Notes: a model not told the origin generated them from the sequence alone. Positions 23,995 to 32,970 are shown, numbered from the stretch's first letter. The stretch: 64,000 nucleotides of DNA from RDYJ01 sp034931405 (GCF_034931405.1 NZ_JAYGHA010000021.1:40761-104760), one strand, 5' to 3'. A program made the numbers and translations.

Positions 23995-24236
23995 ATCAGG
24001 ATATCCAGGATTTTAGGATGTACAGGATGTATGTTTCTGTTTTTTTTCATGTCAAGACTTGACAAGACGTAAAAACTAAATTACAATTATGTTATGAGTA
24101 GAAATCTGTCCGCGCATATATAGTAAAATTTTCAAGTATTAGTATTATTATTCCTCCAAAATCAAAAAATCGTTAAATCCTCTCAATTGATTAATTAATT
24201 TTATCCTGTTAATCCTTAAATCCTGGACATCCTGAT
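23995..24236. repeat. MITE-like element with 34-bp terminal inverted repeats
   Basis: The left end (23995-24028) begins ATCAGGATATCCAGGATTTT; the reverse complement of the right end (24203-24236) begins ATCAGGATGTCCAGGATTTA. The 34-base ends agree at 30 positions. The 174-base interior is AT-rich and has no gene but contains the palindrome GTCAAGACTTGAC (24052-24064). Part of the same sequence reappears next to the assembly gap at 38659-38690. It lies between the permease stop and xisH. Confidence 0.8.
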
Positions 24237-24306
24237 ATGGCTTGCGCCACGCTACGCTATCAGAGCAAATAAAATAGAATAAAATACACGAAACAATAAA
24301 ATATCT

Positions 24307-24723
24307 ATGTCAGCAAGAGATTTATTTCATCAAGCAGTTAGAACCGCATTAGAAAAAGAAGGATGGATAATTACAGATGATCCCTTAGAGGTAGAATTAG
24401 AGGAGATAACCTTTAGAATTGATTTAGGTGCAGAAAGATTAATAGCGGCCGAAAAAGGAGAACAAAAAATTGCTGTAGAAATCAAAAGTTTTGCTAGTAA
24501 CTCCGCAGTCAGTGAATTTCATACAGCATTAGGACAATTTCTTAATTATCAAACTATGTTAGAAGAAATTGAGTCAGAAAGAGAATTATATTTAGCTATT
24601 CCCAAAGATGCTTATATTTCTTTTTTTCAAACTCGATTTGCTAAAATTACTGTAAAAAAATATCAAGTTAAAATCATAGTATATAATCCAGATCAGGAGG
24701 TAATCATACAATGGCCAACATAG
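24307..24723 (+). CDS. xisH: XisH-family protein (fdxN element excision controlling factor type)
   Basis: 138 aa. MSARDLFHQAVRTALEKEGWIITDDPL, RIDLGAERLIAAEKG, IAVEIKSFASNSAVSEFHTALGQFLNY and LYLAIPKDAY are the XisH blocks; the Asp-x-Gly and ExK elements put it in the PD-(D/E)XK superfamily. In Anabaena 7120 xisH and xisI are needed, with the recombinase xisF, for excision of the fdxN element in heterocysts. Such pairs are also abundant away from any element, as here: no recombinase or nif gene is near. It overlaps xisI by 13 bases. Confidence 0.92.
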   Translation: MSARDLFHQAVRTALEKEGWIITDDPLEVELEEITFRIDLGAERLIAAEKGEQKIAVEIKSFASNSAVSEFHTALGQFLNYQTMLEEIESERELYLAIPKDAYISFFQTRFAKITVKKYQVKIIVYNPDQEVIIQWPT

Positions 24724-25046
24724 AACATTATCGTCAGTGTATTCAAACCATCCTCAAAGAACATGGTAAATTTAAGCCTAAATACGACGAAATAGATAAT
24801 GAACTGATTTTTGATACTACTCATGATCATTATCAACTTATGCGTGTTGGTTGGGATGATTTAAGAAGAGTTTATCATAGCGTCATTCATTTCGATATTA
24901 AAGATAACAAAATCTGGATTCAACAAAACATGACAGAATCAGATTTAGCTCAAGAACTTGTAAATATGGGAATACGAAAAGAAGATATTGTTTTTGGTTT
25001 ACAACCACCCTACAAACGTCCTTATACTGGTTATGGTGTAGCTTGA
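24711..25046 (+). CDS. xisI: XisI-family protein
   Basis: 111 aa. Begins MANIEHYRQCIQTILKEH and carries DTTHDHYQLMRVGWDD, VYHSVIHFDIKDNKIWIQQNMTE and IVFGLQPPYKRPYTGYGVA, the full XisI pattern. Translation is probably coupled to xisH through the 13-base overlap. The pair behaves like an antitoxin-toxin or nuclease-regulator couple in layout, but that is conjecture; only a role in element excision has been shown for the namesake. Confidence 0.93.
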   Translation: MANIEHYRQCIQTILKEHGKFKPKYDEIDNELIFDTTHDHYQLMRVGWDDLRRVYHSVIHFDIKDNKIWIQQNMTESDLAQELVNMGIRKEDIVFGLQPPYKRPYTGYGVA

Positions 25047-25228
25047 TTTTTAAAGGTTTAATTTGTCATAATTATCCAGTAGATATTCATTTCACCACTC
25101 AGAGATTTTATGCAAATGAATTGACACTCTGCGTCTCTGCGTGAAACAAAAAATCTACAATGTAAGTTAAGCCACTCCAACCAAACAGATAAAAACACTA
25201 AACTCAGATTCTGTTACCAACAGAAAAT

Positions 25229-25492
25229 ATGCAAAAGCTGGGTTTGGTTTTAATCATTGTCTCATTTTCTCCGTGGTTAGCGATCGCCATAATTTTACCA
25301 TTTCTACCAATTTCCGTAGCCCAAAAAGCCTTGTTAGTACCAGCGTTATTGGTTTTGGCTGAAGTTATATTTTGGTTTGGTGTGCTGTTGGTAGGTAAAG
25401 AAGTTGCCCAAAAGTATAAACGTTATTTGAGTTTCCGTTATCTAAACATACTCATCAAAAGATGGAAGCGGAAAAATAGAAAAAGATGGTAA
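25229..25492 (+). CDS. transporter-suffix-domain membrane protein
   Basis: 87 aa with two membrane helices (about 5-30 and 36-62) and a strongly basic tail (YKRYLSFRYLNILIKRWKRKNRKRW). The pattern GLVLIIVSFSPWLAIAIILPFLP ... FWFGVLLVGKEVA matches small proteins labelled transporter suffix domain-containing. Their function is unknown. The basic tail would be cytoplasmic by the positive-inside rule. Lies 55 bases before the pterin dehydratase gene. Confidence 0.7.
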   Translation: MQKLGLVLIIVSFSPWLAIAIILPFLPISVAQKALLVPALLVLAEVIFWFGVLLVGKEVAQKYKRYLSFRYLNILIKRWKRKNRKRW

Positions 25493-25547
25493 TTAGATAG
25501 AATAAGTATTGAGAAATATCTGTGTAAATTAAGAATAAATTAAGAAA

Positions 25548-25841
25548 ATGGCAGCACACAAACTCAGCGAAACCGAACTACAACAAGCCCTCAATAGTTT
25601 ACCCGGATGGCAAATTAAAGAAGGCAAATTATACAAAGAATACAAATTTAACTCCTTCCCTACTGCTTTGGGATGGATGGTGACAGTAGGTGTTCACGCC
25701 GAAACAATGGGACATCACCCCGAATGGTTTAATGTTTACAACACAGTCCGGGTAAGTCTTGCTACCCATGACATCGGTAATGCTATCAGTAATTTAGATG
25801 TTGGACTAGCTCAGAAAATGGAAGAAATATATAGTAAATAG
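25548..25841 (+). CDS. 4a-hydroxytetrahydrobiopterin dehydratase (pterin carbinolamine dehydratase)
   Basis: 97 aa. Family motif HHPEWFNVYNTVRVSLATHDIGN is intact, preceded by the first histidine region VGVHAETMG. It dehydrates 4a-hydroxytetrahydropterin; in cyanobacteria without an aromatic amino acid hydroxylase the role is less clear and may concern molybdopterin or folate pools. moaA and folE are within 8 kb. Normal length, start at 25548. Confidence 0.93.
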   Translation: MAAHKLSETELQQALNSLPGWQIKEGKLYKEYKFNSFPTALGWMVTVGVHAETMGHHPEWFNVYNTVRVSLATHDIGNAISNLDVGLAQKMEEIYSK

Positions 25842-26109
25842 GTGACAGGTGACAGGTGACAGTTAAGAGGGAATAGGGTTGTTAACTCTTCCCTGTCATG
25901 CCTATACTAAACACGGTTGAGACATGGACTTTTACAAAATTACGAAAAACCCAGATTTTTAGGGGTTTAGCTCCTGCTTTACCCCTACCCACAGAATCAA
26001 ATGATTAAGCCATATTGAGTAGACCTGATACCCGTCATGTTTTATCTGAATTAGTAGGGTAGACTATTTGCTACCCTACAATTCTGGAAAATACAGCGAA
26101 TTTTAACTG

Positions 26110-26724
26110 CTATCTACTGCCACCTTCGGTAGTTGATGGCATAGGAACAGTCTCAAAACGAGGCATTAATGTTGGTGGTATTGTAGATCCAGTCCCAGTG
26201 CTAGTATATTTTTGACTGGTATCAATACAAGTATCTAAAGACTGAATTGGGGTTAAATCAACTTCTTTGCTTAAGCCAACCACACATTCAGCAAAACTTA
26301 CGGGCAATAAACTGCGTCCACAGTAGGTTAAAGTGGCTTGATTAATTGCCTGTTGATTAATCTTGCTAATGCCTACTACACAGGTGGCTAAATCTTCGGG
26401 ACGACGGGCTTGACGACAGGAAGAAAGTGCTTCTGTGGGGTCGATTTGTGTCTGCTTTTTAATTTGAGTCACACAACTAGATAATTCTCTAGGCCGCAAA
26501 GCTGATGCACAACTTTGAGATGTGGCTTGTGCTGTAACTCCCGCACTTAATAATTGAGCCGCACAAACGCGATAATCATTTCTGTAAGAATCTATGACAG
26601 CTGGACTCGGTAGCATATTTGTGAATAATCCAGAGATGGCTACAACCGGGACTGTCAAAATTCTCCAGACATTCGGACTTTTTTGATTATGAAAACTGCT
26701 AATTTCTTTTTTGCGTTCTAACAT
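26110..26724 (-). CDS. cysteine-repeat membrane or secreted protein, unknown function
   Basis: 204 aa from an ATG at 26724, which has GGAGAA 7 bases upstream; an in-frame TTG at 26745 is less likely. After a short basic start (MLERKKEISSFHN) comes a hydrophobic helix at about 20-43. Then cysteines recur about every 20 residues in units resembling LSSCVTQIKK, LSSCRQARRPEDLATCVVGI, and LLPVSFAECVVGL, at least four pseudo-repeats. The tail is Thr/Ser/Pro-rich. The repeats look like helical hairpins linked by disulfides on the periplasmic side. I do not recognise the family. Confidence 0.7.
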   Translation of the reverse strand: MLERKKEISSFHNQKSPNVWRILTVPVVAISGLFTNMLPSPAVIDSYRNDYRVCAAQLLSAGVTAQATSQSCASALRPRELSSCVTQIKKQTQIDPTEALSSCRQARRPEDLATCVVGISKINQQAINQATLTYCGRSLLPVSFAECVVGLSKEVDLTPIQSLDTCIDTSQKYTSTGTGSTIPPTLMPRFETVPMPSTTEGGSR

Positions 26725-27265
26725 AGCTATTCTCCAAACACCCAAGGTTATGCTAACTTAGAATCTGCTGAAACTCCTCTATATTCCAGGGATTTCGTCG
26801 CCATCGTTATAAATAGTCCCAAAAGCCTGATGATGCAACTTTTGACTATCAACCAATGCCAGGAGATTAATGTTGTCTCAGGTTAGACTATATTTAGATA
26901 TTCTGTGGCAAAAACGACTCCATTGATAGTCAAAGTTGTATGAGCATTGACTAAACTTGTAAAAAGTCAGTCCTTTGCCAACAAATACTTTCAACGTACC
27001 GTGGGACACATGGGAACGTAGGTTAAAACCCTAGAAGCTTGGCAAATACTAGTTTGTGGGTATTGCCCTTATTCAAGCTAGTACAGTAGAAATGAAGTTT
27101 TTGGAGACTATTTTCACTAAATTATTTGCTGCAATAGCACGGAAATTTAGGATGGTCTTTTAAAAGACAAATCATTTCATCAAGAATCCTCTAGCTAATT
27201 ACTACGAGGAATGTCATAATAGAATATTTGGTTAAAGTTTAAACAGGATTAAATTAAGGAAACTC
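26725..27265. other. intergenic region upstream of rpsD
   Basis: About 540 bases with no gene found. They should contain the rpsD promoter and leader; S4 in many bacteria regulates its own translation, but I cannot identify an S4-binding fold here. The part 26990-27075 has several short complementary words (TTTGCCAACA/TTGGCAAATAC) and could encode a small RNA, unproven. Confidence 0.35.
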
Positions 27266-27874
27266 ATGTCCCGATATAGAGGGCCCCGCCTCAGAATTGT
27301 TCGTCGCTTGGGCGAATTACCAGGCTTAACTCGCAAAACTGCTAGACGTGCTTACGCACCAGGCCAACATGGTCAGAACCGCAAAAAACGCTCTGAGTAT
27401 GCTATCCGTCTGGAAGAAAAGCAAAAACTCCGCTTAAACTACGGTTTAACAGAAAAGCAAATGCTCCGCTACGTTCGTAAAGCCAGACGTGTAACTGGTT
27501 CTACCGGACAAGTCTTGCTGCAATTACTGGAAATGCGTTTGGATAATACAGTGTTTCGCATGGGTATGGCTCCCACCATTCCCGCAGCACGTCAATTGGT
27601 AAATCACGGTCATGTCACCGTTAATGGTCGTGCAGTCAATATTGCCAGTTATCAGTGCCGTGCTGGGGAAGAAATTGCTGTTAGGGATAGAGAAGCATCC
27701 AAGAAATTGGTAGAAGCTAATTTGCAATATCCCGGTTTAGCTAACCTTCCCAATCACCTAGAATTTGATAAAAACAAATTGATGGGCAAGGTTAACAGTG
27801 TGATTGAAAGAGAATGGGTAGCATTACAAGTTAATGAACTACTTGTAGTGGAATACTACTCACGTCAAGCGTAA
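27266..27874 (+). CDS. rpsD: 30S ribosomal protein S4
   Basis: 202 aa. MSRYRGPRLRIVRRLGELPGLTRKTAR, PGQHGQNRKKRSEYAIRLEEKQKLR, the S4 RNA-binding domain LEMRLDNTVFRMGMAPTIPAARQLVNHGHVTVNGR and the C-terminus VNELLVVEYYSRQA are all standard. It nucleates assembly of the 30S subunit. Cyanobacteria keep rpsD apart from the large ribosomal operons, as here. AAGGAA stands 6 bases before the ATG. Confidence 0.98.
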   Translation: MSRYRGPRLRIVRRLGELPGLTRKTARRAYAPGQHGQNRKKRSEYAIRLEEKQKLRLNYGLTEKQMLRYVRKARRVTGSTGQVLLQLLEMRLDNTVFRMGMAPTIPAARQLVNHGHVTVNGRAVNIASYQCRAGEEIAVRDREASKKLVEANLQYPGLANLPNHLEFDKNKLMGKVNSVIEREWVALQVNELLVVEYYSRQA

Positions 27875-27883
27875 GTCAATTTT

Positions 27884-27957
27884 GGATTTTGGATTTACGA
27901 TTTTGGATGTGAATTGTTTTTTTAATCCACAATCCAAAATCTAAAATCTAAAATTAG
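27884..27957. repeat. inverted repeat between convergent rpsD and moaA
   Basis: ATTTTGGATTTTGGATTT on the left and AATCCAAAATCTAAAATCT on the right form a long imperfect hairpin with TTTTTTT in the loop side. It probably acts as a shared terminator. Made of TTTTGGA heptamers. Confidence 0.6.
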
Positions 27958-27958
27958 G

Positions 27959-28945
27959 TTATCCGCCAATTTGCGACATGGTACGGGTGTAAGAGCCGAC
28001 AGTACCTGAGTCGCGTTGTTTAAAGTTAATTTCTGATTTAAAGTTTAATAAATTTCTAACTTGTTCTTGTAAGTGAGCAGTGCTAATACCAGCACGTAAA
28101 GAAGATTTTAAATCAATTTGACCAGTTTCATTTAATAAACAGGGACGTAACCAACCGTCAGCACTCAGACGGATTCGATTACAGCGATCGCAAAAACATT
28201 CTGACATCTGACTAATAAAACCTAGTGTTCCCTTAGCTCCCGGAATTTGAAACACATCCGCAGGACCATTACCACGAACTTGGGATTCTGTCAAGCCCCA
28301 ACGTTGACGAATGCGATCGCGTAAATCAGCAGAAGAGATCCAACCGCGATCGCCAAATAATTCATCATTACCAATAGGCATAAACTCAATAAATCGGACG
28401 TGCCAATTTTTATCAAGAGTTAAAGCGGCTAAATCTAAAACTTCATGGTCATTAACGCCCGGTATTACCACCACATTTAACTTTAACGGTTCAAATCCAA
28501 CATTATAAGCAGTTTGAATACCTTCCCACACTTGTTGCCAACGTCCACGGCCATGATTACCGATAATTTGCTCAAAAGTATCTGCATCAAGAGAATCTAA
28601 ACTAATATTAATTCTTCTTATACCTGCATCATAGAGATTTTTAGCTATAGGTGCTAATAAAAACCCATTAGTAGTGATTGCTATATCTTCAGTTTGGGGA
28701 AGATGAGCAATTTTTTTTACCAAATTTACCACACCAGGACGGAGTAGAGGTTCTCCACCAGTCAAGCGAAAGCGGGTAAAACCGACAGGAATAAAAACTT
28801 CTTGAATCAGAGTGAGAAGTTCCTCATCAGTTAGTAACTGTTGTTTGAGGATATAGTCTAATTCTGCACCTTCTGGCATACAGTACAGACAACGAAAATT
28901 ACAGCGATCAATTAAACTAATCCGTAGATAGTCTACCTGGTTCAT
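27959..28945 (-). CDS. moaA: GTP 3',8-cyclase (molybdenum cofactor biosynthesis)
   Basis: 328 aa. Radical-SAM enzyme for the first step of molybdopterin synthesis. N-terminal cluster CNFRCLYCMPEG (CxxxCxxC), SAM region RLTGGEPLLRPG, second cluster in CFCDRCNRIRL plus CLLNETG, and the characteristic Gly-Gly end QIGG. Length is normal. Start at 28945 reads MNQVDYLRISLIDRCNFRC. Its upstream 110 bases are shared with the divergent FecR gene and carry no visible Moco riboswitch. Molybdenum cofactor would serve nitrate reductase; nitrogenase uses a different cofactor. Confidence 0.96.
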   Translation of the reverse strand: MNQVDYLRISLIDRCNFRCLYCMPEGAELDYILKQQLLTDEELLTLIQEVFIPVGFTRFRLTGGEPLLRPGVVNLVKKIAHLPQTEDIAITTNGFLLAPIAKNLYDAGIRRINISLDSLDADTFEQIIGNHGRGRWQQVWEGIQTAYNVGFEPLKLNVVVIPGVNDHEVLDLAALTLDKNWHVRFIEFMPIGNDELFGDRGWISSADLRDRIRQRWGLTESQVRGNGPADVFQIPGAKGTLGFISQMSECFCDRCNRIRLSADGWLRPCLLNETGQIDLKSSLRAGISTAHLQEQVRNLLNFKSEINFKQRDSGTVGSYTRTMSQIGG

Positions 28946-29056
28946 TGTGATTTTGATTAAAAACGTCGGAGACTAACTTCTAGGGTATCTCAAACATTTG
29001 GAAACTTCTGGATCATCGCGTAAGTTAGATACAAGGGTAATCTAGAACGAAATCAG

Positions 29057-29887
29057 ATGAAAAGACATTGGTTATTACTGAGTATATTTTTTGTTGTAGC
29101 GTTAACCATTAGTCAAGTATTAGCACAGGATAGATTACAGGTAAGAGTTAACCGCTTTTTAGAAGTTCGTAGTGTTTCTGGAGATGTCACCTATCAAAAT
29201 AAACAGAGTTCCCAACCGGCTCGCATAGGTACAAAAATACAAAATGTAGGCGATCGCATCAGCATAGGAAAGCGTTCTAGTACCATGCTGGCGTTAGATA
29301 CCAATATTGGTTTTTTGCAAGTTGCAGAAAACACAAAACTGCAAATTCAAAAAATGCAAACTACCAATAATGGTGGACGTATCACCCACTTACAGGTGAA
29401 AGGTGGACAGGTACGAATCAAACTGCGTCCCTTTACACATAGAGATTCTAGCTTGGAAATTGAAACACCAGCAGGAATTACAGGAGTCCGAGGTACAGAA
29501 TTTGGTGTGAGCGTGCAACCAAGTGGTAAGACAGGGGTAGCAACCTTGACAGGGAGTGTAGCAACATCTGCTCAAGGTCAAACAGTATATATAAATAAAG
29601 GTTTTCAGAGTATAGTAATTCCTGGGGAACCGCCATCACCACCTATGCCCTTAAGAAATGATACCCGCCTAGACGTGAGGTTTTTGGCAGACCAGGGAAA
29701 TCAACAGGTGCGAATTGCAGGTAAAATCGATCCAGTCAACTTGGTAATTCTGGGGAATCAACCACTGACTACTGATAAAAATGGAACATTTGATACTGTA
29801 GTGCCGCTTCCTGCTAATCGCCGTATTGCAGTAACTGTGACTACACCTTTAGGTAAAAAGCAGGATTATGAATTAGCGGTTCCTTAA
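29057..29887 (+). CDS. FecR-domain secreted protein
   Basis: 276 aa. A signal peptide MKRHWLLLSIFFVVALTISQVLAQ is followed by a FecR domain: VTYQNKQSSQPARIGTKIQNVGDRISIGKRSSTMLALDT, and ETPAGITGVRGTEFGVSV, the strongest FecR signature. After residue 200 is a second beta-rich part (VRIAGKIDPVNLVILGNQPL). FecR domains sense or transmit signals in the periplasm. The next gene, 19 bases on, is a CHASE2-GGDEF protein; this FecR-CHASE2 pairing recurs in cyanobacteria and suggests that the FecR protein is a periplasmic partner of the sensor. Confidence 0.9.
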   Translation: MKRHWLLLSIFFVVALTISQVLAQDRLQVRVNRFLEVRSVSGDVTYQNKQSSQPARIGTKIQNVGDRISIGKRSSTMLALDTNIGFLQVAENTKLQIQKMQTTNNGGRITHLQVKGGQVRIKLRPFTHRDSSLEIETPAGITGVRGTEFGVSVQPSGKTGVATLTGSVATSAQGQTVYINKGFQSIVIPGEPPSPPMPLRNDTRLDVRFLADQGNQQVRIAGKIDPVNLVILGNQPLTTDKNGTFDTVVPLPANRRIAVTVTTPLGKKQDYELAVP

Positions 29888-29906
29888 AGTAGAGGAGACG
29901 CTTGTT

Positions 29907-31505
29907 TTGTACTTTCTTCAATATGTGAATAAATTTTTTTGGCGATCGCTTCCTGGTTGGATAGCAATGCTAATAGTTACTTTGCTGCTTTTCCTGGGAG
30001 TTTTTCAACCACTGGAATGGATCATATACAACAATCTATTTCAGATGCGGGGAGCTATTAACTGGGATGAGCGCATAGTCTTGGTAGCCATAGATGATAA
30101 AAGTTTAAATGAGTTTGGGCAGTTTCCCTGGTCACGGCAAAGATACATTGAGTTATTAAATGTCTTAGATCAAGCACAGCCCAATGTAGTTGCATTCGAT
30201 ATCATTTTTTCTGATCAAAGTCCTGATGATGTGATGCTGGCCAAGGCAATAGAGCAACATGGTAAAGTGGTACTAGCTCAAGCATGGGATACTGAAGGAA
30301 AACCGTGGCAGCCCAGACCAGAACTGAAACAAGCAGCCATTACTACCGGGCATATCCTGAGATATAAAGATGGGGACGGTATGCTTCGCAAGGTCGAAAC
30401 CGAAATCAAAGGTGTTCCCTCATTAGGAATAGCGTCTCTAACAGCCTATAATACATTTGCGGAAACTCCCCCTCTTAAAAATATAGAGCGTCCTTTATGG
30501 ATAAACTGGATCAGTAAAGCTGATGATATACCGCATTATTCCTTTGTGGATGTAGTCAGGCAAAAAATCCCCCGTGAGAAATTTGAAAACAAAATAGTGC
30601 TAGTAGGAGTTACTGCTCCTGGTATTGATGGGTTAACCACTCCTTTTGATTATGATCCGCCTACAGGTGGAGTATGTGTACACACCACAATTATTAGTAA
30701 TTTTTTAAAAGGTAACTTTCTTCACCTTTTACCCCCAGGTGGGTGGGTGATGTTATTGATGCTGGGGGGACCGGGGTTAGCTTGGGCGACGGCTTACTGG
30801 CGAACTAGGGAAAAATTAGGATTTTTTGCTGTTTTTTCGATTATTTGGGTATTTCTCAGTTTACTGATGCTAAAACTCAGTTATTGGCTACCCGTGGCTG
30901 CACCAATAGTTCTAGTTGGGATGACTATTGGCATTGTAGCCCTACGCGAACATAGGAAAATTAAGCTAGATAATCAATCTCTTCTATATCTTGCTAACTA
31001 TGATGGACTCACACAAGTTGCTAATCGTCGTCGGTTTGATGAGTATCTTCAGCAACAGTGGGAACGCATGACTAGAGAAAAATCCTCTTTATCGCTGATT
31101 TTATGTGATGTAGATTTTTTCAAGCGATATAACGACACCTATGGACATCAAGCGGGAGACGTTTGTTTAAAAAAAGTTGCTCAAGCCATGACTCAGGGTA
31201 TCAAAAAACCAACTCATTTAGTAGCTAGATATGGGGGAGAAGAATTTGCTGTGGTTTTACCTGATACTAATGAAGAAGGCGCGTTGCAGATAGCAGAAGC
31301 AATTCGTTCTCAAGTTCAAGCTTTGGCTATTCCTCATGAAGCTTCTCTGGTTAGTTCGCAGGTGACTCTGAGTTTAGGTCTTGCTAGTATCATCCCTAGT
31401 TCTGATCTGACACCAGCACTGTTGATCAAAGCCACAGATGAAGCACTGTACCAAGCTAAAAAAACGGGACGCGATCGCTGTTGTGCTTTCATAAAGTTGG
31501 TTTAA
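29907..31505 (+). CDS. CHASE2-domain diguanylate cyclase
   Basis: 532 aa from a TTG at 29907 with AGAGGAG 8 bases before it. One N-terminal helix (15-38), a periplasmic CHASE2 domain (about 40-280; WDERIVLVAIDDKSLNEFGQFPWSR, VVAFDIIFSDQSPDD), three further helices (about 285-360) and a C-terminal GGDEF domain (about 370-530). The active loop reads RYGGEEF (Gly443-Phe447), so cyclic di-GMP synthesis is expected. The usual inhibitory RxxD site before it is replaced by KPTH, so product inhibition may be absent. It probably responds to a signal together with the FecR protein just upstream. Confidence 0.93.
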   Translation: MYFLQYVNKFFWRSLPGWIAMLIVTLLLFLGVFQPLEWIIYNNLFQMRGAINWDERIVLVAIDDKSLNEFGQFPWSRQRYIELLNVLDQAQPNVVAFDIIFSDQSPDDVMLAKAIEQHGKVVLAQAWDTEGKPWQPRPELKQAAITTGHILRYKDGDGMLRKVETEIKGVPSLGIASLTAYNTFAETPPLKNIERPLWINWISKADDIPHYSFVDVVRQKIPREKFENKIVLVGVTAPGIDGLTTPFDYDPPTGGVCVHTTIISNFLKGNFLHLLPPGGWVMLLMLGGPGLAWATAYWRTREKLGFFAVFSIIWVFLSLLMLKLSYWLPVAAPIVLVGMTIGIVALREHRKIKLDNQSLLYLANYDGLTQVANRRRFDEYLQQQWERMTREKSSLSLILCDVDFFKRYNDTYGHQAGDVCLKKVAQAMTQGIKKPTHLVARYGGEEFAVVLPDTNEEGALQIAEAIRSQVQALAIPHEASLVSSQVTLSLGLASIIPSSDLTPALLIKATDEALYQAKKTGRDRCCAFIKLV

Positions 31506-31631
31506 AAATCCTATTCACCTAATTTTTAATTTTTCAATTATAATATTTACCTGCTTATTGTTGCCTATCCTGTGTAAGTACGCAGAATTTGTGACAGTTA
31601 CTTAATCGCATACACTAACCAGCTATCCATC

Positions 31632-32663
31632 GTGCAAGATACCGACTCTATGAATGACCTTGCTGCTGCACTGCAACAGCCAGTAGACTTAGATTTTGAA
31701 TTACCAGATCCTGAAGATGAACAAATTGCTGAGTCTGACTTTTTACAGCAGTTAGATGTAGCTTGGCAAGTATGCGATCGCTTTGATTTGCAAACGGAAA
31801 TTTGGCGGGGTCGCATTTTACGCGCTATCCGTGATCGAGAGAAAAAAGGCGGCGATGGTAGGGGTACTGGTTTTCTCAAATGGTTGAAGGAACGGGAAAT
31901 TAGTAAAACTCAAGCCTATTCCTGGATTCAACTTGCTAACAGTGCTGATACTTTAATTGAAGATGGCAAACTTGACCCGAATACGGTCAATAATTTTAGT
32001 AAGCGGGCATTTGTGGAAACCGCCAAAGCCTCCCCAGAAGTACAACAGATGGTGAGTGAAGCCGCCCAAAAAGGCGATCGCATCACCCGCAGAGAAGTCC
32101 GTCAACTCACGGATGAATGGACTGCCATGTCCTCAGATTTGTTACCTGAACCAGTTAAGGAAAAAGCCGCAGATAATAGCCTTCCTGCCCGCTACATTGC
32201 CCCTCTGGTTAAGGAAATGGAAAAACTGCCAGAATCACACCAGAAGGCTTTACAAAGAGATATAGCCGAAAATCCTGATGTGGATACTCTCAAACAGGCA
32301 ACTACAGAAGCTAGACAATTAGCAAAATATCTCAAATCTGCTGTCCAAGTACAAGCACTGACAGAAGAAAATGTAGATATTGAAACCGCATTGGAAGAAG
32401 CGCAAAGAATTGGCTGTTTGAGTATCGCTGCTGACTTAGTAAATCAAGCCTCGCAAATGGAACAAGGTATAGCTAAATTATACATGACTTGGAAAAAAAT
32501 CAGTAACCTAGCTGATAGATTGTACGTTGATACTGGTGCAAGTACACCCAATTTGCGATCGCTCCTCAGTTGCGTTGAACCACTAGGAGGGGAAGTTATG
32601 GAAATTAAACTTAGTGGTGCAACTGAACATCATATTAGATTACAGATTCAGGAAACGAATTAG
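31632..32663 (+). CDS. conserved protein of unknown function with a possible helix-turn-helix region
   Basis: 343 aa from a GTG at 31632, or 337 from the ATG at 31650. Mostly alpha-helical and acidic at the front (DLDFELPDPEDEQIAESDF). GRGTGFLKWLKEREISKTQAYSWIQLANSADTL resembles the replication/partition-type helix-turn-helix of DUF3102-like proteins, and GDRITRREVRQLTDEW recalls ParB-like linkers. The middle (residues 180-260) is likely coiled coil. The end, LRSLLSCVEPLGGEVMEIKL, is more compact. I do not know the family or function; DNA binding is a guess. It ends just before a heptamer repeat tract. Confidence 0.6.
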   Translation: MQDTDSMNDLAAALQQPVDLDFELPDPEDEQIAESDFLQQLDVAWQVCDRFDLQTEIWRGRILRAIRDREKKGGDGRGTGFLKWLKEREISKTQAYSWIQLANSADTLIEDGKLDPNTVNNFSKRAFVETAKASPEVQQMVSEAAQKGDRITRREVRQLTDEWTAMSSDLLPEPVKEKAADNSLPARYIAPLVKEMEKLPESHQKALQRDIAENPDVDTLKQATTEARQLAKYLKSAVQVQALTEENVDIETALEEAQRIGCLSIAADLVNQASQMEQGIAKLYMTWKKISNLADRLYVDTGASTPNLRSLLSCVEPLGGEVMEIKLSGATEHHIRLQIQETN

Positions 32664-32740
32664 GGGATTGGGGATTGGGGACTGGGGACTGGGGATTGGG
32701 AATTGGGAATTGGGAATTGGGAATTGGGAATTGGGAAGAA
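32662..32740. repeat. heptamer tandem repeat tract (GGGGATT/GGGAATT)
   Basis: Ten or more consecutive heptamers, first GGGGATT and GGGGACT, then GGGAATT. They begin at the stop codon of the 31632-32663 gene. Between this tract and 32985 I see no gene. Confidence 0.85.
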
Positions 32741-32970
32741 TAACTAATTCCCTCGAATTTGCGGACTACTACCACTATGTGAGAACTTTGCTTTCCACAC
32801 ATATTAGCCCTACTTATGAATTGAATCAAGGCTATGAAAACTAGATATTTTGGCTGTAATGTCAGGAAAGGTTTATCAGTTTAAAAACCTGTTGATGTGT
32901 CTTAGTCTTAATCCAGTTGTTGACACTTAATTTACAACTAGATGTCAGAAATTGGACTTGTAAATATTAA

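Noticed and set aside
26990..27080. A structured small RNA upstream of rpsD
   Set aside because: Some complementary words exist but no stable conserved fold can be argued by eye, and no terminator follows.
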